This document shows, piece after piece, positions 8,248 through 16,096 of a DNA stretch of 29,417 nucleotides (positions are counted from its first letter, which is position 1; each line of letters starts with the position of its first letter). Under the pieces are notes generated by a model that saw nothing but the letters and a program-made list of their open reading frames with translations, had not been told where the DNA came from and ran no database searches. Position numbers and translations under genes: made by a program. This DNA comes from a virus. Where the stretch lies: the IMG/VR virus record IMGVR_UViG_3300027631_002625, positions 1 to 29,417 of that record; one strand, written 5' to 3'.

Positions 8248-9179
8248 TTATAGGTTTTTTCTAGTCCGTGTTTCAAAGTAGCTGTTGTTTTCCAGCCCAC
8301 ATGTTTTTCAAAAAGCGTATTATCGGAGTTTCGTCCCCTTACTCCCAAAGGTCCTTTTATATGTTTGAACGTAATATTTTTACCCGATATTTCCGTAATA
8401 TATTCGCCAAGTTGGTTAATAGTTACCATTTCTTCTGAGCCAATATTAACAGGTTCTTTAAATTCGCTTTTCATTAATCTGATAACTGCTTCGATACATT
8501 CGTCAATATATAGAAATGATCTAGTTTGTAATCCGTCGCCCCAAATTTCAATTTCTCCTCCATCATTACATTCAGCTATCTTTCTACATAGTGCAGCTGG
8601 TGCTTTTTCTTTACCGCCATTCCAGGTACCTTCTGGGCCAAAAATATTATGAAATCTAGCAACTCTAATATCAAGTTTGTAATTTCTATTAAAAGCAGCA
8701 AATAACCTCTCACTAAATAATTTTTCCCATCCGTATTCTGAATCCGGTTGTGCTGGGTATGCAGAAGATTCCTCACAGTTAGGGTTATTAGGGTCTAATT
8801 GGTTGAATTCAGGGTACATGCATGCTGAGGAGCTATAGAATACTTTTTTAACTTGTTTTTTAACGCATTCATATGCCACATGAAGATTAATTAATGCTGA
8901 GTTATGCATTACGTTGGCATCATTTTCTCCTGTAAATATATACCCTGCTCCTCCCATGTCTGCAGCAAGTTGGTAAACTTCATCAAAAGGTCTATCAATT
9001 ACTTTTTCTACTACCAAAGCATCTCTAAGATCCCCGATTATAAAATTATCTGCTGTTGTAGGTGAAAAATCAGGATATTTTAAATCTACTCCTCTTACCC
9101 AGTATCCATCCTTTTTAAGTCTTGTAACTAAGTGAGAACCTATAAATCCTCCTGCTCCTAAAACTAATGCTGTTTTCAT
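8220..9179 (-). CDS. GDP-mannose 3,5-epimerase-like SDR enzyme
   Basis: This 319-aa extended short-chain dehydrogenase closely resembles plant GDP-mannose 3,5-epimerase, which converts GDP-D-mannose to GDP-L-galactose (and GDP-L-gulose). The NAD-binding loop GAGGFIG is at residues 8-14. Diagnostic blocks are LAADMGGAGY, SSACMYPEF (with catalytic-type C120), YGWEK (Y149, K153), ARFHNIFGPEGTW, KEKAPAA (K192), WGDGLQTRSF and GVRGRNSDN. In the Arabidopsis enzyme the equivalent Cys and Lys perform the epimerisation and Tyr/Lys the redox step. All are kept here, so activity is likely. A promoter-like motif lies 13 bases upstream of the ATG. It could supply an unusual sugar donor to the transferases around it. 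Related epimerases of bacterial surface-sugar pathways are the main alternative. Confidence 0.85.
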   Translation of the reverse strand: MKTALVLGAGGFIGSHLVTRLKKDGYWVRGVDLKYPDFSPTTADNFIIGDLRDALVVEKVIDRPFDEVYQLAADMGGAGYIFTGENDANVMHNSALINLHVAYECVKKQVKKVFYSSSACMYPEFNQLDPNNPNCEESSAYPAQPDSEYGWEKLFSERLFAAFNRNYKLDIRVARFHNIFGPEGTWNGGKEKAPAALCRKIAECNDGGEIEIWGDGLQTRSFLYIDECIEAVIRLMKSEFKEPVNIGSEEMVTINQLGEYITEISGKNITFKHIKGPLGVRGRNSDNTLFEKHVGWKTTATLKHGLEKTYKWIQEQISK

Positions 9180-9192
9180 ACAATCTATTTTA

Positions 9193-9201
9193 AATAAATA
9201 T
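9193..9201 (-). promoter_or_regulatory. Promoter-like motif ATATTTATT before the epimerase gene
   Basis: The minus strand reads agtATATTTATTtaaaatag in the 45-base gap between the lipoprotein and epimerase genes, 13 bases before the epimerase ATG. It matches the motif seen before the sheath, tube and lipoprotein genes. Promoter function is inferred. Confidence 0.35.
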
Positions 9202-9224
9202 ACTTATCATTTTTAAACTACAAA

Positions 9225-10403
9225 TTATTTTATAGTAAATTTTAAACCGTTCCATTCCCAACGTGGAAATCCTAAACTTAAATTTCCTTTGTCAGTAGAT
9301 ATTATATCTATATTTCCATTTTTATCTATATCTTGTACTCTTATCCATATAGCCCATCTAAGTTTGTCAGCTAAAGTGTTATCGGTAATATTATCAATAA
9401 TTTGGTAATCCTTTGTACTTATAATATCAATATAGTACCCTTCATATACATTTTTATATCTTCCAGCTATAATTTCTATGTGTCCGTCTTTATTTATATC
9501 AGCAAAATCAAAATCTACAGTTCCTTCCCAAGGTGCAGTGAATGGTAAAATTTTTGAACGTTCGTAGGTAAAGTCCACTCCATTGCCAAAATATACTCTA
9601 GATTGAAGATTATTTTCGTCTCCTCCTCCAATAAGGTCTAAATATCCGTCGTTATTTAAATCAAATAATTCAACAGTAACAAACCCTTGATGACTAGTCT
9701 CTGGAGGTAGTTTTATAATATCTGTCTCTACAAAGGTACCGTCTCCGCTGTTTAGAAATGTTAGTCTACTGTGTTGTGAAGACATAATAATATCTAAATC
9801 TCCATCATTATCTATATCTCCTGATGCACCGGTGTGTAAGTAGTGCTTAGACTCAGACAAATTTATAAGTTCATAGCCGGTATCGGTACTAATTAGTAAT
9901 GTGGGAGTTGTTCCTTCTGTTGGCCACATATCAATACCTTGTTCTGGGTAAGCTACGTCTGGTTTACCGTCATTGTTAAAATCCCCTAATAGTCCTTTAC
10001 GTGCATTAAATGTACCTACTTCTCCTTCAATATCAAAAGGTGTTAATTTAAAAGTCTCATTATCCCCTTGATTTTTAAAAAACTCAAGAGGTAAATCTCC
10101 ATACCCGCCAGCATTTTCATATAAGGAAGGTGCTGCCATCCAATCTTCAAACCCATCACCATCAAAATCAGCTATTACTTCTGGGCAACCATAGGCGGTA
10201 GTTCTGAAATCGATATTGTTCTCTTCAAGTACTTTATAGTAATCTATCCAAATAGTAGATTTAGATAATTCATACGAAGTATTATAATAGGATCTAACTT
10301 TTTGTTCAACTGTAACCGGAACTTGTAAACTCTCTAGTGTATCTTTTTGACAAGAACTAATTAAACTTACTAGACATACTAACCAAATACTATTCTTCAA
10401 CAT
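9225..10403 (-). CDS. FG-GAP/VCBS-repeat lipoprotein
   Basis: This 392-aa protein begins with a signal peptide and a lipobox, LISSC, with lipidated Cys at residue 18. The mature start CQKDTLE partly resembles the QKDDE-type lipoprotein export signal described for surface lipoproteins of Bacteroidota. The rest is a repeat protein with six calcium-type D-x-(D/N)-x-(D/N)-G-x-x-(D/E) loops, at about residues 79, 141, 196, 248, 302 and 358, as in FG-GAP beta-propellers. It is likely made in the infected cell and anchored to the envelope, perhaps on the surface. It has gaps on both sides and its own promoter-like motif, unlike the coupled enzymes around it, so it may be separately expressed. Roles in blocking superinfection or binding glycans are guesses. 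Confidence 0.85.
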   Translation of the reverse strand: MLKNSIWLVCLVSLISSCQKDTLESLQVPVTVEQKVRSYYNTSYELSKSTIWIDYYKVLEENNIDFRTTAYGCPEVIADFDGDGFEDWMAAPSLYENAGGYGDLPLEFFKNQGDNETFKLTPFDIEGEVGTFNARKGLLGDFNNDGKPDVAYPEQGIDMWPTEGTTPTLLISTDTGYELINLSESKHYLHTGASGDIDNDGDLDIIMSSQHSRLTFLNSGDGTFVETDIIKLPPETSHQGFVTVELFDLNNDGYLDLIGGGDENNLQSRVYFGNGVDFTYERSKILPFTAPWEGTVDFDFADINKDGHIEIIAGRYKNVYEGYYIDIISTKDYQIIDNITDNTLADKLRWAIWIRVQDIDKNGNIDIISTDKGNLSLGFPRWEWNGLKFTIK

Positions 10404-10422
10404 AACCTTTATTTATTTATTT

Positions 10423-10438
10423 ATATAAATATAAGAAC
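10423..10438 (-). promoter_or_regulatory. Promoter-like motif before the lipoprotein gene
   Basis: The minus strand reads GTTCTTATATTTATAT, ending 19 bases before the lipoprotein ATG. It is an exact 16-base copy of 25-40, beyond the tail terminator. An overlapping palindrome atttatataaat (10419-10430) is also present. Two identical copies before separate transcription units favour a promoter or operator. Confidence 0.45.
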
Positions 10439-10439
10439 T

Positions 10440-11756
10440 TTATACCGGATTACCTACTTTACCTACAAATACATCCCAAATATTTTGTAACATATCTAAT
10501 GTAGGCTTTTGGTGAATATGTACACCATTTTCAGTATAAAACCTATCAGTAGTTCTTTTCCTCATTACCTCCTTGTTGTGCTGGCAGATTGGTAGCATCT
10601 CTTTTCTCATTACTTTTAACTCTTCTTGAGGTAGTCTACTTAATTTTTTCAGCTCTTCTAAAATTTTGTTAAACCTTTTACTGTGGTTTATTTCTAAGTC
10701 GTAGGATTCGTCTATCCATTTATCAAATGTTCTAAAACCTTGATTATGTAGCCAATTTAGTACACCTGGGCTACCTACGATTAAGAATGGTACCCCTACT
10801 ATTATAGGTTTCCAGGTTTTTTCTGAAATAAATAAGGTATCGGTACAGTACTGGGTTTCTGTAACTATATTTATAAAGGTTCTTTCGTAATCGTCTAGCG
10901 GAACATGAACTGTTATGTCATCTGTAGTATTATCTCTATCTATAAATAAAGGAGATTTGGAGTACAATTCTTCTACATACGGAGTTAAAGTATTATCCAT
11001 GGCATTTATTTGTTCCATATTAGGTGGGAATAGACCATTAAAGCTACTTAACCCTTTATTAAATAAACCCTCTTTCAGTAATTTAGAAGCTATATAAATT
11101 CTATGTGTTCTAGGTCTTCTTGAATAATTTAAAAATAGGTATTTTTCATCTACAGGTTTAAATTCTAATGCATATGTTGGAAATTTAAAAACACTATTCC
11201 AACATTCTTGCACTGTTACAGGATTTACAGTAATTCTAGATTCTTGTTTTTCTGCTATAATTTTACTCTTCAAATTACCGTTAATATACACAACATCAAC
11301 AGGGTCTATTCTAACTTCTACAGCCCAGTCGTGTATAGTTTTAAAGTCTTTTGTGGAACCGCTTTCTTTAACCCCTGAGTATCCTTCAATATCTTGGCAT
11401 ATTACTAGCTTACATTTTTTATTCCTTATATCTTGCAGTATTTCTTCATCTATACATTTAAAACCGGTATTTTTATTTCTTAAAAAATACAATGGTTCGT
11501 AAACATCAATAAAGTAGAGATAAGTAGATTTACCTACAACCTCTTTTTTGTCTACGTATTGACTGTTGGGTATTTCCCTATGTATAAAGTTTCTTAAGTC
11601 TACTTTATCAACTGTCTTAATTAAATGTGGTCCTAAATTAGGTGGAAATCTTAAATGTTCTGGTTGTTTATTCCAATCAGGTGAGACTCCACTAGGCCTG
11701 TAAAAGTCTAGTTCAGAGTCCCACTCTTCTCGTACTATTTTAATAACACTACTCAT
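10440..11756 (-). CDS. SEKTW-type glycosyltransferase
   Basis: This 438-aa protein has a C-terminal Rossmann-like half typical of phage GT-B glycosyltransferases. LNYSRRPRTHR (residues 209-219) is followed by a (L/I)LxEGLxxKG helix. INIVTET, FISEKTWKPI (308-318) and GVPFLIVGSPGVLNWL come next, and GFRTFDKWIDESYD (340-353) closes the block. In relatives the SEKTWKP segment is placed at the donor-sugar site, much as in fucosyltransferase and exostosin folds. The N-terminal 200 residues are poorly conserved and probably bind the acceptor. It overlaps the upstream radical SAM gene by 8 bases. The 353-aa protein at 3616-4677 looks like a degenerate relative. Transferase function is likely; donor and acceptor are unknown. 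Confidence 0.7.
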   Translation of the reverse strand: MSSVIKIVREEWDSELDFYRPSGVSPDWNKQPEHLRFPPNLGPHLIKTVDKVDLRNFIHREIPNSQYVDKKEVVGKSTYLYFIDVYEPLYFLRNKNTGFKCIDEEILQDIRNKKCKLVICQDIEGYSGVKESGSTKDFKTIHDWAVEVRIDPVDVVYINGNLKSKIIAEKQESRITVNPVTVQECWNSVFKFPTYALEFKPVDEKYLFLNYSRRPRTHRIYIASKLLKEGLFNKGLSSFNGLFPPNMEQINAMDNTLTPYVEELYSKSPLFIDRDNTTDDITVHVPLDDYERTFINIVTETQYCTDTLFISEKTWKPIIVGVPFLIVGSPGVLNWLHNQGFRTFDKWIDESYDLEINHSKRFNKILEELKKLSRLPQEELKVMRKEMLPICQHNKEVMRKRTTDRFYTENGVHIHQKPTLDMLQNIWDVFVGKVGNPV

Positions 11757-13194
11757 TTAGTTTTCTGCATTCTTCCCAAAAGTTTTCAAATTCTGGGAAT
11801 GTTTTAATAAAATCTGTACCTCTTCTTTCGTCATGTGCTTTAAAAAACCTATAAAAATTTGACCTGCTTCTTTTTATCTGTTCTTCATCATGATCTGCTT
11901 CCATCCAATCTGCTATTCTGGATAATTTGTCAATTTCTATATCTGTATATCCTGCGTACCAAGGTTCCCATTCTGGTGTATCCCAAGTTTTAATTGTTCT
12001 CAAGCTTTCTCCAAAAGCGGCATACTCTCTAACTTTTTTTGCCCATTCTTTTGGTAGTACATTAACTGCTTGATGAGCAGGATGTCTTAAGTAAGAAGAG
12101 TCTAAGAAAATAGAAGGACACCAGTATCTGTCTGCACTATTATGTTTCTTTTTCATTTCGTAAATAAAGTACATTAAGTCTTGATATCTCGGTATAGAAA
12201 GTGCATTAAATGTAGACATACACACTACTGATATTCTTTTAGTGCAGGATAACACTTTATCTACGTTATCTCTCCATTGCTTCCAATCAAATCCATTTCT
12301 AATATAGTCTGCTTGTTCTCCGGAGGTATCTGCAGATGTATAGAGGACTAATTCTCTTACAAGGCCTTTGCTTTCAATAATTTTAATCTTTTCAATTAAC
12401 TTATCTATAAGTTTATCTGGTACACCTAAGTTTGTGTTTATACCTAAAACTAACTCTCTATTAGGATTTTCATTATCTATAATATAATCAAGTACTTTCC
12501 AAGTATCGTCTGAAAGTAGAGGTTCTCCTCCTGTAATTCTAAAAGTATGTAAGTCCCTATATAAATCTGGCCACCAATCCCAAAATGCTTCTACATATGG
12601 ATTGTACTCATCATGATGAAATGGCATTTTACCTTGGTCTTCTAACCACTTTATATCGTTAAAGTTATCATCAGTTGGGTACCCTCCGTGTTTTTTAGAT
12701 TCTACTACCCATGCAGAAGAAAAAGATGGACCGCAGTAAGAGCATTTAAAATTACATTTATTAGAAAATGCTACTTCTACATATTTAGGATTATAATCCT
12801 CACGCCAATCCCCTTCTTTAATCTCTTCTAAGTACTCTCTAGACCAGGGTTCATAGGATTTATATATTCTGTCTGAAAGTTCATTTGAAGTATCTTCTAC
12901 TCTCCAGCAATAATCACACTCAGAAGGTCTTTCGCCTTCTAGCATTTCTTTTCTTTTTTCTTTTTTGAATTTTGTGTTGTGGAGTGCTGATGGATTCCTT
13001 TTTAGTTCTCCTGTAGGTATTTTATGTGTGGCAGGGTGGTGGCAGGAATGGGTTTCCCCCATTTGTAGGTGAATGGTAGTCTGTGTCCATTTTGCAAGGC
13101 AGAAACCTGGGCCAACTTCATCTAATTGTTTTTTGTAGTGTTGGATCTTTTCTTTTTCCCCCCAACCCTTTTGTACTTCTTCTTCGTAACTCAT
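11749..13194 (-). CDS. Radical SAM protein, twitch/SPASM-like
   Basis: This 481-aa protein has CxxxCxxC in NKCNFKCSYC (C147, C151 and C154), the cluster that cleaves S-adenosylmethionine, and the GGE motif TGGEP at residues 221-225. N-terminal cysteines at 51, 93 and 96 (SCHHP, ECDYC) resemble the extra metal-site cysteines of twitch-type proteins found in T4-like marine phages. I chose the ATG at 13194, which overlaps the upstream stop codon as ATGA; an ATG 27 bases earlier would lie within the upstream gene. The substrate is unknown. Its position directly after two galactosyltransferase-like genes suggests it modifies a sugar or glycopeptide. The stop is TAG, one of the few in the window. 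Confidence 0.87.
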   Translation of the reverse strand: MSYEEEVQKGWGEKEKIQHYKKQLDEVGPGFCLAKWTQTTIHLQMGETHSCHHPATHKIPTGELKRNPSALHNTKFKKEKRKEMLEGERPSECDYCWRVEDTSNELSDRIYKSYEPWSREYLEEIKEGDWREDYNPKYVEVAFSNKCNFKCSYCGPSFSSAWVVESKKHGGYPTDDNFNDIKWLEDQGKMPFHHDEYNPYVEAFWDWWPDLYRDLHTFRITGGEPLLSDDTWKVLDYIIDNENPNRELVLGINTNLGVPDKLIDKLIEKIKIIESKGLVRELVLYTSADTSGEQADYIRNGFDWKQWRDNVDKVLSCTKRISVVCMSTFNALSIPRYQDLMYFIYEMKKKHNSADRYWCPSIFLDSSYLRHPAHQAVNVLPKEWAKKVREYAAFGESLRTIKTWDTPEWEPWYAGYTDIEIDKLSRIADWMEADHDEEQIKRSRSNFYRFFKAHDERRGTDFIKTFPEFENFWEECRKLNE

Positions 13195-14603
13195 AGTTCT
13201 ATATTTAACACTTTTGCCCATGGAGTGAGTATAGTCTCACTTTTTAGGGTATATTTTACTTGTTTAATTCCATCTTTTTTGTGGTCAATATTACCTTGTT
13301 GCATCTGTAATACGTATCTTTCTTCATTTTTAGCAGTAGTATCTCCTTTTGACCATTTTCCATCAACCAATCCTTCGTCAACATGAGGAAGACAGGTAAA
13401 CCTACCTTCAACTCTGTATGGTAGAATAGAGTTAGGAATATTAATTAAGTCGTTATGTTTTACAGTACCTAAATTTAAATAGTCCGTATTAGGGGTATTG
13501 AAATCTAAATCCACTACTAAGTCTGTAGAGGGTATATCGTTATGTAAATTACTAACCTGTTCAGGAGTGAGTTTTTCTTTCCATGCATATACTTTAGCAA
13601 TATCTCCTTTAAAGAATTTAAACGTACAGTCATCTGGAAGAGATGGTGTTGAACCGAGGTAAATATCCTGCTGCCCGTAACTTTTTAACTTACCGGTATA
13701 CTGTAGAGGAGAGTTACTTCCATGGCCAGCTTTAGAGTCTACTTCTGTACCGTTTAGGTAAAAATGAGTCTGTCTATTTTCAGCATCAAAAACAGCTGTT
13801 ACCCAACTCCACTGGTTATCGTATCTTTTAATCCACATGTAATTATGGTTATTAAACGTATTCCAGTAAGTAAGTGATAATGCTCTTGAATTATTAAAAG
13901 ATAGTCCGTAATCGTATCCGGGTATTCTCAAAATAGGATACTCAACGTATTGGTTATTTTTATCCCCAATTAAAAATATAGGATTTTTATCTGGTTGTTG
14001 AAAAGGTCTAGTAAGTACGGAAATTGTGTGTGATTTTGATGTAAGTCCTCGAGTATTCCTAGAGAAAGGAATTTTTATATAAGAATCCACACCATTAAAT
14101 GAGTAGTAAGATTGATCTAAATCACTTTTTAGGTATGTATCGTTAGTATACCCTTCTTTGTGGCAGCGCCAAAATAAGTCATCATCCTCCATACCCCAAT
14201 CCCAATACTCATTGGAATATCCGTTTGTTTTTTCAACTTGTTCTTTTGTGAAAACCACTGCACCTCCAAAATATTCATGATATTTAAGTTGATACTCCAT
14301 TTGAGAAATTTGAGTAGCAATATGTCTTGGATTATCCTGGGGGTATGAGTAATCTGCTCCTCCGTCTACATCTGGTATCATATCAATATCGTGCCAAACA
14401 ATGTAATCACATCCTTCTTCAAAAGCATGTTTAGCAGCAATATTTTTAGTTGCACCTCTATTGAATAGTTTACTATCATCCTGGTGACAAAAGTAAATAT
14501 GGAAATCTATTCCTTGCTCCTTTAGGTATTTTCCAACTTTGGGTACAAAGGTATGTAAATGTTCTTCTCTATTTCTATACGGTACGCAAACTCCTAATTT
14601 CAT
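13191..14603 (-). CDS. Beta-1,4-galactosyltransferase-like (GT7) enzyme with inserted LamG-like domain
   Basis: This 470-aa protein matches the beta-4-galactosyltransferase family in an ordered way. VPYRNREEHL is at residues 7-16, FNRGATKN at 47-54, HDIDMIP with the metal-binding DxD at 71-77, YFGGAVVFTKEQ at 111-122 and the substrate motif WDWGMEDDD at 134-142. Residues about 165-360 are a LamG/concanavalin-like segment (SFNGVDSYIKIP, FYLNGTEVDS, KFFKGDIAKVYAWKEKLT). After it, PYRVEGRFTCLPHVDEG with H407 and a KKDGIKQVKY segment resemble the C-terminal end of GT7 enzymes (RMIRHSRD, DGLNSLTY). The LamG part thus appears inserted inside the catalytic domain. It lies 7 bases from a tandem relative and overlaps the next gene by ATGA. 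Galactose or GalNAc transfer is inferred. Confidence 0.8.
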   Translation of the reverse strand: MKLGVCVPYRNREEHLHTFVPKVGKYLKEQGIDFHIYFCHQDDSKLFNRGATKNIAAKHAFEEGCDYIVWHDIDMIPDVDGGADYSYPQDNPRHIATQISQMEYQLKYHEYFGGAVVFTKEQVEKTNGYSNEYWDWGMEDDDLFWRCHKEGYTNDTYLKSDLDQSYYSFNGVDSYIKIPFSRNTRGLTSKSHTISVLTRPFQQPDKNPIFLIGDKNNQYVEYPILRIPGYDYGLSFNNSRALSLTYWNTFNNHNYMWIKRYDNQWSWVTAVFDAENRQTHFYLNGTEVDSKAGHGSNSPLQYTGKLKSYGQQDIYLGSTPSLPDDCTFKFFKGDIAKVYAWKEKLTPEQVSNLHNDIPSTDLVVDLDFNTPNTDYLNLGTVKHNDLINIPNSILPYRVEGRFTCLPHVDEGLVDGKWSKGDTTAKNEERYVLQMQQGNIDHKKDGIKQVKYTLKSETILTPWAKVLNIEL

Positions 14604-14610
14604 ACATATT

Positions 14611-15918
14611 TTAATTTATTCCTACTTTGACAAGCAAAGTTGAGCGTTTATGTTTTTTACTGTGTACATGGTACTGACAGTTGTTAAGACCGTCCTCCGT
14701 GTTTTTATACTCATCAGAGTTAATTTCATTATTGTATCTTAACTGATTCCACCTAGTCAGGTCGTCTTTCCATCTACCGCCTATAAAACCTGAGTCTTCA
14801 TGGGAAAGTACGGTGTATTTACTCATTCTCCTATAGGGAATATAGCCATTATAATTTATAGGTGCTTTAAACTGTTTAAATTCTATATTATTAAGTTCTG
14901 CATTCCTATTATATGTGGAATGATCTTGCCATTTATAATCTTTAGTAACGGTACTGTAATAGCTACACTCTGTATTACCTTTACTGCCCTCTATGCTAAA
15001 TGAATCAATACTTCCTTTAAATTTATTTCCAAGATCGCTACTACTTCCTATAAATATATGTTTAGCCCTACTGTAGTTATATAAGCGGTTATTTAATACA
15101 ACTTTGCTTATTTTTCTACCGTTATGTATTAATTCTACTGTTTTACTAGAAACATTATGAATAACTTCTAGTTCATTAGCATTGTTTCCAATAGGATCAG
15201 TAACTAATTGGTAGAATTCTCCTTTCGAATCAAAAAACTGTACGGTAAGTCTTCTGAAAGAAGAATAAAAAATATCAAAATTATATCCACTGTCAATATT
15301 TAATAAGTTAAATTTATCTTGATCTTTATTTAAATCGTATGCCACTTTTCCTAACCTCATACTAATTTTAATATGAAAATCTCTAACCACTTTAAGACAA
15401 TTTTCAACTTTTATGTACGAGGTTAAACCGTTAAAGACTGCTACTTTATCTACTACTTCAATTTGTGTATTCAAATTTTTAGCAAATTTAATACCATTAC
15501 TAACACACCTATACCTTAAATCATCATCTTCATATCCCCAACCCCAATAAACATTAGAGAATCCGTTTATTTTTTCAAAAATCTCATTAGGGAATAATGT
15601 TATTCCGCCAAAATAGCTCTCAAAAGGTAAATTAGCAGTTGCAAGGTGTATAGGAACATCACTATAGGAGTAGTCAATATCATCTGGAATCATATCGATA
15701 TCGTGAAATACTACATAAGTGCACTTAAGTTTTTTAGCTTCTAAGAACCCTATATTACATAACATTCCTCTATTAAATGCTGCTCCATTATCTTGTTCTA
15801 CAACTATAATTTCAAAATCAATTCTCTGTCTCTTTAACTGCCGTTTTATCTTAGGAACAAAGTGGGAGTAGTGTCCCCATCTATTCCTAAACGGAACTAC
15901 TACTCCTAACTTATTCAT
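14611..15918 (-). CDS. Beta-1,4-galactosyltransferase-like (GT7) enzyme with inserted LamG-like domain, second copy
   Basis: This 435-aa relative of its downstream neighbour has the same order of parts. VPFRNRWGHY is at residues 8-17, FNRGMLCNIG at 48-57, FHDIDMIPDD at 71-80, SYFGGITLF at 101-109 and WGWGYEDDD at 125-133, close to the GT7 consensus. A LamG-like region follows at about 158-310 (AVFNGLTSYIKV, ELIHNGRKIS, FIGSSSDLG). The GT7-type C-terminus then resumes with PYRRMSKYTVLSHEDSG (H373 as likely metal ligand) and NTEDGLNNCQYHV at about 406-418. The two copies are quite diverged outside the motifs, so the duplication is old or they were acquired separately. It overlaps the upstream 61-aa gene by 8 bases. 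Confidence 0.8.
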   Translation of the reverse strand: MNKLGVVVPFRNRWGHYSHFVPKIKRQLKRQRIDFEIIVVEQDNGAAFNRGMLCNIGFLEAKKLKCTYVVFHDIDMIPDDIDYSYSDVPIHLATANLPFESYFGGITLFPNEIFEKINGFSNVYWGWGYEDDDLRYRCVSNGIKFAKNLNTQIEVVDKVAVFNGLTSYIKVENCLKVVRDFHIKISMRLGKVAYDLNKDQDKFNLLNIDSGYNFDIFYSSFRRLTVQFFDSKGEFYQLVTDPIGNNANELEVIHNVSSKTVELIHNGRKISKVVLNNRLYNYSRAKHIFIGSSSDLGNKFKGSIDSFSIEGSKGNTECSYYSTVTKDYKWQDHSTYNRNAELNNIEFKQFKAPINYNGYIPYRRMSKYTVLSHEDSGFIGGRWKDDLTRWNQLRYNNEINSDEYKNTEDGLNNCQYHVHSKKHKRSTLLVKVGIN

Positions 15919-16096
15919 TAGTGTCTATGTACTTTTTTTTCCAAAGATCTAAATACCATGCAATTCTTTCTCCCCATTCGTCCTTATCTACTTCTTCAAA
16001 CCATAAAGTTAAGGCGTCTATAGAGTTAGCAATTTTTTCTAAAGCTTTTACTTGTCGTTCTTCTAATGAAGGAAGGTCTACTTTTTTATTACTCAT
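15911..16096 (-). CDS. Small helical protein of unknown function
   Basis: This 61-aa protein, beginning MSNKKVDLPSLEERQVKALE, is charged and helical with two Trp-containing segments (ALTLWFEEVDKDEWGERIAWYL). Its start overlaps the upstream glycosyltransferase stop as ATGA and its end overlaps the next gene by 8 bases. This tight packing on both sides supports a real gene. I do not recognise a family. It may be a small partner of the enzymes beside it. Confidence 0.7.
   Translation of the reverse strand: MSNKKVDLPSLEERQVKALEKIANSIDALTLWFEEVDKDEWGERIAWYLDLWKKKYIDTNE

Noticed and set aside
10419-10430. AT-only palindrome atttatataaat as a terminator
   Set aside because: It has no GC stem and no suitable T-run, so it is unlikely to terminate; it overlaps a promoter-like motif instead.
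14129-14320. Second minus-strand frame inside the first GT7-like gene
   Set aside because: It is in another frame within strongly conserved GT7 motifs and has no separate start signal.
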